This document shows, one piece after another, positions 1-5,931 of a DNA stretch of 5,931 bases (positions are counted from its first letter, which is position 1; the number at the start of each line of letters is the position of its first letter). Below the pieces are notes generated by a model. That model saw only the letters and a program-made list of their open reading frames with translations, was not told the DNA's origin and did no database searches. The translations under genes were made by a program, and so were the position numbers. Source of the DNA: Caryophanales bacterium UBA6768 (lineage in GTDB: Bacteria; Bacillota; Bacilli; Bacillales_D; Amphibacillaceae); contig DKGO01000014.1 of assembly GCA_002453315.1 (NCBI GenBank), positions 1-5,931 of the forward strand, given 5' to 3'.

Positions 1-300
1 TATTTACCTAAAGTTAATACACTTTATTCAATAATAATAATAGATGAATTATTAGAAAAACAGTATAATAAGCATAGTAAGATAAATTTACGTAATTGTT
101 TAATGCAAAATATGACTTATTTTGATAATAAAGGTATATGGTATCCTGTTAATGAAGAGGTAAAACATCAATTAAAATCTGTACACGAAACTAAATATAT
201 TAATTTAAAAAATGACACATGGGTAATAGATGATGTTCAGAATGAATCAACATATGAAAAGAGAATTAAAGGATGGCTTGTTGAAAAGCAATGGATGTAA
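1..300 (+). CDS. C-terminal fragment of an unrecognised protein (5' end outside window)
   Basis: Frame 1 is open from the first base to a TAA at 298-300 and gives 99 residues, so this is probably the end of a longer gene. An internal ATG at 103 could open a 65-residue protein, but nothing resembling a good ribosome binding site precedes it, and the frame continues upstream without a stop. The fragment is hydrophilic and rich in Asn, Lys and Tyr, has a short Ile-rich stretch near its beginning, and ends in a charged, tryptophan-containing segment (KGWLVEKQWM). I see no catalytic motif and no membrane segment, and I cannot assign a family. It ends 16 bases before the next start, so it is probably co-transcribed with the ligase genes. 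By context it could belong to surface-polymer synthesis, but that is inference only. Confidence 0.6.
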   Translation, partial: YLPKVNTLYSIIIIDELLEKQYNKHSKINLRNCLMQNMTYFDNKGIWYPVNEEVKHQLKSVHETKYINLKNDTWVIDDVQNESTYEKRIKGWLVEKQWM

Positions 301-309
301 TTGGAGGGG
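301..309 (+). promoter_or_regulatory. Ribosome binding site that sets a GTG start
   Basis: TTGGAGGGG directly follows the upstream stop codon. The GGAGG core (303-307) lies 9 bases before GTG at 317. No comparable site precedes the in-frame ATG at 230, which lies inside the upstream gene, so GTG 317 is the better start. Confidence 0.8.
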
Positions 310-316
310 AAACACT

Positions 317-1720
317 GTGGCTCCATATGAGAATGAAAATAAGACAAAAAATCATTTAGATACAATTAATGAAATAATTAAAGCGGAGGAACAGATACAA
401 AAGTCGAATGAAAATATTGCAAAATATGAAAAAAGAATTTCTCAAATTAAAAAAAGTAGTACTTGGCGATATTCTATTGTGTATCGAAAACTAACAGGCC
501 TTTTAAACAAGCTGTTTAAAAGGGATGCTAATTTATCAAGAAAACAAAGGTTAAAACTTTTAGAAAACGAAAATTACCAATTAAAAATTGAGATAGAAAA
601 CAAAAAGGAATCATTAAATAAACTCGAATTATTAGATCCTGAATTAAATAAACACGATGTGCACAAAATTTTAAAAGGATTGAAAAGGGATGGAGTACTT
701 TTTAATTATCTGGAAGACCTCATGGAATCAAAAGAAAAACAATTAAAAAATATTAACGAAGCCCTTATTTATGCAGCCCGATTATATATGAAAGAAAGGC
801 CTTATAAAAAAGATTACATTTACAAATTAATAATCAACCATTTGAAAATAGAAGACATCCCGGAATTTATGGTTCGGTCTGGCTTAACAAATGAGCCGAT
901 TCCTTTACAAGTAGCTTCCTTTAGGGGGAGTTTAACGCTGAGAATGCGACAAAAACAATTAACTGGTTATTTACCTGAATGGGAATTAGATGATAAACGG
1001 AAAGGTTATCATTTTGTTAGTAGGTTTAATATAGAGTTTCCAAAATTATCAGAAGGGACCTATAGCATTGATCAAATTCCACAGATAGAAGGAATTGTCA
1101 TTAAGCCAGTGGATGGTGCTGGAGCAAGAGGTGTATATATCGTTCATGACTTTCATGATATATTTGACGTAAAACGTTCCGTGCATTTACATAATTGGAC
1201 TGAATTAATTCAACAAATGAAGGTCGATTTAAAGTTAAAAGCAGTAGAGAACAATGAATGGATGCTAGAGGAAATTATTTATGAAAACCGCGATGACAAA
1301 AAGTTAGCCAAAGACTTTAAGTTTTATTGTTTTTATGGACAGGTTGGTTTAATTTTGGAAATTACCCGAGAACCGGAAATCCGCCATTGTTGGTGGACAT
1401 CATCAATGGAAAGAGTTTCCGTCGATAAATATAATGAAAGTTTGTATGATGGGACAGGCGTGTCTGAAGGGGATATAAAAATGGTAGAGAAACTTAGTTT
1501 AAGTATACCTGCTCCATTTATACGAATTGACTTTTTACAATCTGAAAATAAACTTATTTTTGGCGAATTTACTCCTAAACCAGGTAATTATGATGAATTT
1601 TCAAAAGAAATAGATCAGCTTCTTGGAGATTTTTTTCTAGAGGCAGAAGCAAATTTAATGGAAGACTTAAGAAGAGGAAAGAAATTCCCACTATTTAATG
1701 AACTTACACAAGAAAATTAA
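317..1720 (+). CDS. TupA-like ATP-grasp ligase with helical N-terminal region
   Basis: The product is 467 residues from GTG 317. Residues 10-46 are helical and charged and lead into SSTWRYSIVYR (47-57), a module that recurs at the C-termini of the next two proteins. A second likely coiled coil covers about 74-105. The catalytic part covers about 195-450. It has an ATP-binding Lys263 in IVIKPVDGAGARG with a glycine-rich loop, the DFKFYCFYGQ block (333-342) typical of the TupA-like ATP-grasp family, and the presumed metal ligands Asp405 (FIRIDF) and Glu417 (FGEFTPKPG). ATP-grasp enzymes join a carboxylate to an amine through an acyl phosphate. TupA, the family's namesake, is needed for teichuronopeptide formation in alkaliphilic Bacillus. 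The substrate here is unknown. There is no signal peptide or membrane span, so the protein is probably cytoplasmic. An extension to ATG 230 would overlap the upstream gene by 71 bases and is less likely. Family call fairly sure; function inferred. Confidence 0.88.
   Translation: MAPYENENKTKNHLDTINEIIKAEEQIQKSNENIAKYEKRISQIKKSSTWRYSIVYRKLTGLLNKLFKRDANLSRKQRLKLLENENYQLKIEIENKKESLNKLELLDPELNKHDVHKILKGLKRDGVLFNYLEDLMESKEKQLKNINEALIYAARLYMKERPYKKDYIYKLIINHLKIEDIPEFMVRSGLTNEPIPLQVASFRGSLTLRMRQKQLTGYLPEWELDDKRKGYHFVSRFNIEFPKLSEGTYSIDQIPQIEGIVIKPVDGAGARGVYIVHDFHDIFDVKRSVHLHNWTELIQQMKVDLKLKAVENNEWMLEEIIYENRDDKKLAKDFKFYCFYGQVGLILEITREPEIRHCWWTSSMERVSVDKYNESLYDGTGVSEGDIKMVEKLSLSIPAPFIRIDFLQSENKLIFGEFTPKPGNYDEFSKEIDQLLGDFFLEAEANLMEDLRRGKKFPLFNELTQEN
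499..523. repeat. Perfect 11-bp inverted repeat with 3-base loop, inside a gene
   Basis: The left arm CCTTTTAAACA (499-509) and right arm TGTTTAAAAGG (513-523) are exact reverse complements around the loop AGC. It lies about 60 codons into the TupA-like gene, encoding residues 61-69 just after the SxTW module. No T-run follows, so it is not a standard intrinsic terminator. It could fold in the mRNA, but a role is not shown. Confidence 0.75.
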
Positions 1721-1745
1721 CCAGTTCACATGTAGACTAAGCTAT

Positions 1746-1751
1746 AGGGGG
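1746..1751 (+). promoter_or_regulatory. Ribosome binding site before tandem TTG codons
   Basis: AGGGGG, followed by T, matches AGGAGGT with one mismatch. It lies 5 bases before TTG 1757 and 8 bases before TTG 1760. Spacing favours the second TTG, which would shorten the protein by one residue. No ATG is nearby in this frame. Confidence 0.7.
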
Positions 1752-1756
1752 TTTTA

Positions 1757-3394
1757 TTGTTGGACAAAGTGAATACGAACTGGCTACCACATTTATCGCC
1801 GGAAATAGTAAGTGATATAAAAGGAAACTATCTTGATGCATACGTTGTTGCATTAGAAGGTTGGCGCCGTGGCTTAACATTAAAATGGCATGTGAAAGAT
1901 TCAGAAAAATTTAAAGATATGAAAACATGGTATGTTGATCGACCAGGACAACTCTTTTCGTTACATTCTGAAAAAAGATCACACTATTTTTTTCGAACAC
2001 GTGGTGATTTAGTGCCGAATAAGGCAGTAGAAGATGGAATGGATAAGCAGAAAACGAAAGAAATATTGGGTAAAGCTAAAGTTCCCGTCCCCCGTGGGAG
2101 GTCTTTTAACAAGGATGATGATCGGGATGAAATTTTTAGATATGTAAGGGAACTTGGATTTCCGGTAGTAGTAAAGCCGACAGAAGGTAGTTTCGGTCGT
2201 GGGGTTATTACAGATATTTCTTCCAATGATGAATTACAACAAGCCATTGATTATTTATTTGATGATAGATTAGAAAATGAAATCATTGTTGAACAATTTA
2301 TTTTAGGAAGAGATTATAGAATATATGTAGTTGGAAATGAAGTAGTTGGAGCAATTTTGCGCCTACCTCCAAATGTAATTGGTGATGGTGTAAGTTCAAT
2401 TAGTACGTTAATTGACTTAAAAAATAAAGAGCGAAATAAAAATCCGAGATTAATGGATTGTCAAATCAAAATAAATGATGAACTTAATGAGTTTATAAAT
2501 AAAAATGATTACACAGTTAAATCGATTCCTGAAAAAGGTGAAGTTGTCAATTTAAGTAATAAGGGCAATGTTTCTATTGGTGGCGATCCAATTGGGGTGT
2601 TAGAAACACTCTCGTCTTCTGTAAAAAATTCAGCGATTAGGGCCTTACAGGCAATAGAAGGTTTAGAACATGGTGCAGTAGATATCATTGTAGAACAAAC
2701 AGATAGTGGACAAGAAAACAGTTATGTAATTGAACTAAATCCTACTGCACAATTAGGTGGAATTATTTTTCCTTATAAAGGAGAACCAAGTGATGTGCCA
2801 AAAGCGATAATAGATTTTTATTTTCCCGAGACAAAAGAAATACATACCGAGAGGGAAAAGATATATTTTGATTTTTCAGATGTTTTGGAACCATTAAATT
2901 CAACACAGGCTGTTATTTCAACAGTTTCACCACCTCCAGTCGGTGAAATATTAATGAAAAAATATATCGTAAATGGTGATGTAGTTGATATTGGATACCA
3001 CCTGGGTTTAAGAAAACAAGCATTTGAAAGGAAATTACATGGATTTGTATCTGTTCTACAGGAGGATACAATTGAAATAGTAGTTGCAGGCACTGAAAGT
3101 AAACCTATTGATGATTTTAAAAATGGTATTTTAGAAGATGAAGAAAGAGCGATGGTTACCGAAATAAAGGAAGAACCATATACTGGTTATGTAAATGTTG
3201 GATTTGATTCAAGAATAATTAATAAGATGCTTATTGAGAAATTGGCTAATTTGGAAAATGAAATTGTTAGTACCAATGCAAACATCCAGCAACTCGAGGT
3301 AACTTATAAAAATTTAATTCAAAGTAATTCCTGGAAGGTTTCTTATCCTATAAGATGGATAGGTGCAATGTTAAAACCTTTTAAGGTAAAATAA
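1757..3394 (+). CDS. Cyanophycin-synthetase/GshF-type ATP-grasp ligase with degenerate acylphosphatase-like domain (paralogue 1)
   Basis: The product is 545 residues, starting at TTG 1757 (or TTG 1760). Residues 1-115 form a domain I cannot name, marked by LDAYVVALEGWRRGL, PGQLFSL and HYFFRTRGD. The ATP-grasp domain (about 95-360) shows Lys140 in VVVKPTEGSFGRG, VEQFILGRDYRIYVV (178-192), the IGDG turn (208-211) and the metal-binding set Asp309, Glu326 and Asn328 (VIELN). These are cyanophycin synthetase and GshF features, but no Mur-ligase domain follows. After a PPP linker, residues 401-484 align without gaps to the acylphosphatase core, with His415 replacing the catalytic Arg and Val433 replacing the Asn. 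A coiled coil (486-522) and SNSWKVSYPIR (523-533) end the protein. Unlike its neighbour, it reads SIGGDPIGVLE where relatives have a D-V-T-D sequence. It probably ligates an amino acid or peptide in the cytoplasm; the substrate is unknown. Confidence 0.9.
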   Translation: MLDKVNTNWLPHLSPEIVSDIKGNYLDAYVVALEGWRRGLTLKWHVKDSEKFKDMKTWYVDRPGQLFSLHSEKRSHYFFRTRGDLVPNKAVEDGMDKQKTKEILGKAKVPVPRGRSFNKDDDRDEIFRYVRELGFPVVVKPTEGSFGRGVITDISSNDELQQAIDYLFDDRLENEIIVEQFILGRDYRIYVVGNEVVGAILRLPPNVIGDGVSSISTLIDLKNKERNKNPRLMDCQIKINDELNEFINKNDYTVKSIPEKGEVVNLSNKGNVSIGGDPIGVLETLSSSVKNSAIRALQAIEGLEHGAVDIIVEQTDSGQENSYVIELNPTAQLGGIIFPYKGEPSDVPKAIIDFYFPETKEIHTEREKIYFDFSDVLEPLNSTQAVISTVSPPPVGEILMKKYIVNGDVVDIGYHLGLRKQAFERKLHGFVSVLQEDTIEIVVAGTESKPIDDFKNGILEDEERAMVTEIKEEPYTGYVNVGFDSRIINKMLIEKLANLENEIVSTNANIQQLEVTYKNLIQSNSWKVSYPIRWIGAMLKPFKVK

Positions 3395-3410
3395 ATGGAT
3401 GGTCATTTTT

Positions 3411-3420
3411 GAAGGGTGAT
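3411..3420 (+). promoter_or_regulatory. Ribosome binding site that sets a TTG start
   Basis: GAAGGGTGAT contains GGTGAT (3415-3420), fully complementary to the 3' end of Bacillus-type 16S rRNA. Aligned to AAGGAGGTGAT, the core ends 9 bases before TTG 3426, which supports that start. Confidence 0.7.
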
Positions 3421-3425
3421 AATCG

Positions 3426-5057
3426 TTGGGATATAGTAAAGGAGTAAGTCTACCACAATTAACGGAAGATATAGTTGTTAATGCTAGAAAAACTAGATTA
3501 GATGCATTTGCTGTTGCACTTGAAGGTTGGAGGAGAGGTTTAAAATTAAAGTGGTATACGAAGGACTCCAACCACTTTGATAATATGATTGTCTTTGGTG
3601 TCAATCCACCGGGAAGATTATTTTCCTTAAGCTCTAATGAAAAAACTCACTATTTTTTTCGAACTCGTGGTGATAAAGTAACAAATGAAGCGGTTGAATT
3701 AGCTGCTGATAAGGGAATCACGAAGGAAATATTAGCAAATAGAAATATCCCTGTCCCAGAAGGAAAAGGGTTTAGTGAAGAAGCAACGGACGAGGAAATA
3801 ATCGAATTTAGTAAAACATTAACTTTTCCACTTGTTTGTAAACCTACTGATGCAAGTTTAGGTATGGGAGTTGTTACAAATATTTCGAGTAATGAGGAAT
3901 TCATGCGTGCATTACATTACATTCGCCATGAATTAGAGTATGGGGAAGTCATAGTGGAGCAACATGTGCAAGGCAAGGAATATCGTTTATATGTTATAGA
4001 AAATGAAGTAGTAGCAGCATATAATCGAATACCAGCAAACATTACGGGAGACGGAGAACATACAATTGAAGAACTCATTGAACTGAAAAATTTTGAACGC
4101 CGTAAGAATTCCCGTTTAAATAGTTGTTTAATTAATGTAGATAAGGAAATTATTGAATTTATTGCAAAGAAAGGCTATAGACTTTCTAGTGTACCCCAAA
4201 AAGGTGAATATCTATTATTAAGAGAGAAAACGAATATTTCGATTGGTGGAGATCCAATTGATGTTACGGATGAAATTTCTGATGAAATGAAACAAATAGC
4301 CATTCAATCCATAAACGCCATTCCAGGACTTTATCATGCTGGGGTTGATATAATCAATGATGTTGATGAAGATGGAAATTCTCTTTCCTATGTCATTGAA
4401 ATAAATGCAACGGCGCAAATAGGTGGTATATTATATCCACTAAAAGGCAAAGCAAGAAATATTCCGAAAGCAATAATTGATTATTATTTTCCAGAAACAA
4501 AAGGGATTGATACAACTAATTCAAAAATTTACTTTGATATGTCAACAATTCTTGAACCTATGGAAAACAGATCAGCATTGGAAGTAGAGGTTACACCCGC
4601 ACCCCTTGATAGATTATATGCTAAACAATACACCGTAATTGGTAAGGTTCAAAAGGAAAGTTATCATAATTGGTTAAAGCAAAAGGCATTAAGGATGGGC
4701 TTACATGGCTCTATAGAGAAATATGGTTTTGATCAAATTAGTATTATCGTAGCCGGGACTGATAGATCTCTCGTAAACAACTTTAAATCAGTGATAAAAG
4801 GATACCCAAAAAGTTCAAAAGTTAAAAAAATAAGGGCTCGAAAATGGCGAGAACCAATAACGGTTGGTTTTGAAATTGTTGAATCATTTAACATAAAAAA
4901 ATATCATTCGACACAAAATGCCTTAAGGGTCATGGAAAGAGAATTTGTGAGAGTAAAAAAACGTGAAAACAGGTTGGAAAAGGATATAAATCACGTAATT
5001 AACAGTAGATCCTGGAAACTTACAAGTTTTTTGAGAAATAAAAACGATTATATTTAA
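3426..5057 (+). CDS. Cyanophycin-synthetase/GshF-type ATP-grasp ligase with degenerate acylphosphatase-like domain (paralogue 2)
   Basis: The product is 543 residues from TTG 3426, and it is colinear with the preceding protein over its whole length, so the pair looks like a tandem duplication. The N-terminal unnamed domain keeps VALEGWRRGL (30-39), PGRLFSL (62-68) and HYFFRTRGD (75-83). The ATP-grasp domain shows Lys139 in VCKPTDASLGMG, VEQHVQGKEYRLYVI (177-191), the TGDG turn (207-210), NISIGGDPIDVTD (270-282) and the metal ligands Asp308, Glu325 and Asn327. This paralogue keeps the D-V-T-D sequence lost in its neighbour. Residues 400-484 form the acylphosphatase-like domain, with His414 and Lys432 at the positions of the catalytic Arg and Asn, so ordinary acylphosphatase activity is not expected. 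A basic helical tail ends with SRSWKLTSFLR (527-537). A peptide or amino-acid ligase acting with its neighbour is the likeliest role; the substrate is unknown. Confidence 0.9.
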   Translation: MGYSKGVSLPQLTEDIVVNARKTRLDAFAVALEGWRRGLKLKWYTKDSNHFDNMIVFGVNPPGRLFSLSSNEKTHYFFRTRGDKVTNEAVELAADKGITKEILANRNIPVPEGKGFSEEATDEEIIEFSKTLTFPLVCKPTDASLGMGVVTNISSNEEFMRALHYIRHELEYGEVIVEQHVQGKEYRLYVIENEVVAAYNRIPANITGDGEHTIEELIELKNFERRKNSRLNSCLINVDKEIIEFIAKKGYRLSSVPQKGEYLLLREKTNISIGGDPIDVTDEISDEMKQIAIQSINAIPGLYHAGVDIINDVDEDGNSLSYVIEINATAQIGGILYPLKGKARNIPKAIIDYYFPETKGIDTTNSKIYFDMSTILEPMENRSALEVEVTPAPLDRLYAKQYTVIGKVQKESYHNWLKQKALRMGLHGSIEKYGFDQISIIVAGTDRSLVNNFKSVIKGYPKSSKVKKIRARKWREPITVGFEIVESFNIKKYHSTQNALRVMEREFVRVKKRENRLEKDINHVINSRSWKLTSFLRNKNDYI

Positions 5058-5093
5058 TAATTCAAGTTTATATATTTATTTGCTTATTGAAAC

Positions 5094-5097
5094 GGAG
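5094..5097 (+). promoter_or_regulatory. Ribosome binding site of the racemase gene
   Basis: GGAG lies 8 bases before TTG 5106. The next in-frame ATG falls after the conserved DSG motif, so TTG 5106 must be close to the true start. Confidence 0.65.
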
Positions 5098-5105
5098 TTG
5101 GTAGA

Positions 5106-5931
5106 TTGAACAGACCTATAGGAATTATCGATTCCGGTATCGGTGGACTAACTATATATAAGGAAATGATGAATGAATTTCCATATGAAAACCTTATTTA
5201 TGTTGGTGATAATAAAAGGTGCCCTTATGGTTCAAAAAATAGGAATGAAATAATAAATTTTACTTGGAATATGGTAAAATACCTTTTAACTAAGGATATT
5301 AAATTGTTGGTAATCGCTTGTAACACAGCATCTTCTTATGCATTAGAAATAATAAGAAAGAATGTGAAAATACCCGTTATTGGTGTTATATTTCCAGGGG
5401 CAAAGGCGGCAATAAAAAATACAAAAAGTAAAAATATTGCAGTTATTGGGACAGAAGGAACTATAAATAGTGGTGCATATCAAGATACTCTTTTAAAAAT
5501 TTGTCCAAATTTAAATATAAAGTCATATTCTTGTCCTTTATTTGTTCCATTAATTGAAAAGGGAGTGCTAAGTGGTCCGGAAATAAACAAAGCAGTTAAG
5601 GAATCACTATCACCAATTAATAAAATTAATGTTGATACATTAATTTTAGGTTGCACCCACTATCCACTAATAAAGGATATTATTGCCAATGTAGTAGGAA
5701 ATTCAGTTAATATAGTTTCATCGGAAGAAGAGACAGTAAAGGAGGTATTCACTAAGTTAAAGAATAACAATTTATTTAATAAAACAAATTCTATCGGAAA
5801 ATATAAAGTTTATACTACCGGTAATATTACCTCATTCCGGATATTGGCAGATATAATTTTTTGTCGTAAATTAAGGATGGAAACTAAATATATAGATATT
5901 CCAATAACAGAAAAGACCTGCGGTAATATGT
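5106..5931 (+). CDS. racE: Glutamate racemase, RacE/MurI type (3' end outside window)
   Basis: It interconverts L- and D-glutamate without a cofactor, using two cysteines as acid and base, and supplies D-glutamate for peptidoglycan or for glutamate-containing surface polymers. The reading frame gives 275 residues before the window ends. That is about the full length of Bacillus RacE (roughly 270), so only a short tail should be missing. Visible motifs are the N-terminal PIGIIDSGIGGLT with Asp9 and Ser10, VGDNKRCPYG (33-42), IACNTAS with catalytic Cys72, the PVIGVI segment (90-95), and LILGCTHYP with catalytic Cys183 and His185. Asn36 replaces the Thr seen in B. subtilis RacE, a tolerated position in the family. 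TTG 5106 places the DSG motif at the usual distance from the start. It begins 48 bases after the ligase gene with no terminator between, so it may be a pathway-dedicated copy rather than the housekeeping one, but that cannot be decided here. Confidence 0.93.
   Translation, partial: MNRPIGIIDSGIGGLTIYKEMMNEFPYENLIYVGDNKRCPYGSKNRNEIINFTWNMVKYLLTKDIKLLVIACNTASSYALEIIRKNVKIPVIGVIFPGAKAAIKNTKSKNIAVIGTEGTINSGAYQDTLLKICPNLNIKSYSCPLFVPLIEKGVLSGPEINKAVKESLSPINKINVDTLILGCTHYPLIKDIIANVVGNSVNIVSSEEETVKEVFTKLKNNNLFNKTNSIGKYKVYTTGNITSFRILADIIFCRKLRMETKYIDIPITEKTCGNM

Noticed and set aside
230..316. N-terminal extension of the TupA-like gene to ATG 230
   Set aside because: It would overlap the upstream reading frame by 71 bases and lacks a ribosome binding site, whereas GTG 317 has a strong one at good spacing.
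1987..1993. Seven-T run, also present at 3653-3659 in the paralogue, as a possible slippage switch
   Set aside because: Both runs encode the conserved Tyr-Phe-Phe-Arg sequence and are in frame; the length is too short to claim phase variation.
1984..2247. Reading frame on the minus strand inside paralogue 1 (and a similar one at 3650-3904 in paralogue 2)
   Set aside because: Both are antisense shadows of the same conserved ATP-grasp region; their similarity to each other is explained by the paralogous + strand genes.
2925..2948. 7-bp inverted repeat TTTCACC / GGTGAAA with a 10-base loop
   Set aside because: The stem is short, it encodes the proline linker, and there is no T-run or position suggesting a terminator.
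5031..5058. Possible promoter before the racemase gene (TTGAGA, 16 bases, TTTAAT)
   Set aside because: The match is weak and such boxes are common by chance in AT-rich DNA; part of it lies inside the upstream coding sequence.
5820..5831. 12-base palindrome GGTAATATTACC in the racemase gene
   Set aside because: It is a single copy inside a coding region with no neighbouring repeat; most likely chance.
1..5931. tRNA, rRNA, CRISPR array, insertion sequence or riboswitch
   Set aside because: I saw no direct repeats with spacers, no transposase motifs and no RNA-gene signatures; gaps between genes are all under 50 bases.

Overview
This AT-rich stretch (many AGA, TTA, ATA and AAA codons, strong AGGAGG-type ribosome binding sites, TTG and GTG starts) looks like a low-GC Gram-positive bacterium, most likely a Bacillaceae member. 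The species cannot be read from the window. All recognised genes lie on the + strand with short gaps (16, 36, 31 and 48 bases) and no visible terminator between them, so they probably form one operon that extends beyond both ends of the window.

Layout: (1) 1-300, the C-terminal end of a protein I do not recognise. (2) 317-1720, an ATP-grasp ligase of the TupA-like family, preceded by a long helical N-terminal region. (3) 1757-3394 and (4) 3426-5057, two tandem paralogues. Each has an uncharacterised N-terminal domain, a cyanophycin-synthetase/GshF-type ATP-grasp domain, a proline-containing linker, a domain that aligns with acylphosphatase but lacks its catalytic Arg and Asn, and a helical tail. 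(5) From 5106 to the window end, a nearly complete glutamate racemase of the RacE/MurI type with both catalytic cysteines.

Working model (inference): three ATP-grasp enzymes that would join carboxylates to amines through acyl-phosphate intermediates sit beside an enzyme that makes D-glutamate. This suggests synthesis of a peptide or amino-acid-decorated surface polymer, comparable in spirit to teichuronopeptide or poly-glutamate but without a Mur-ligase-type polymerase in this window. All three ATP-grasp proteins also carry the same short module, a helical/coiled-coil stretch followed by S-x-[ST]-W-[KR]-x-[ST]-x-x-x-R. It is at the N-terminus of the first protein and at the C-terminus of the other two, so they may share a docking site or partner. 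The degenerate acylphosphatase-like domain and the shared module are the most unusual parts of the window.
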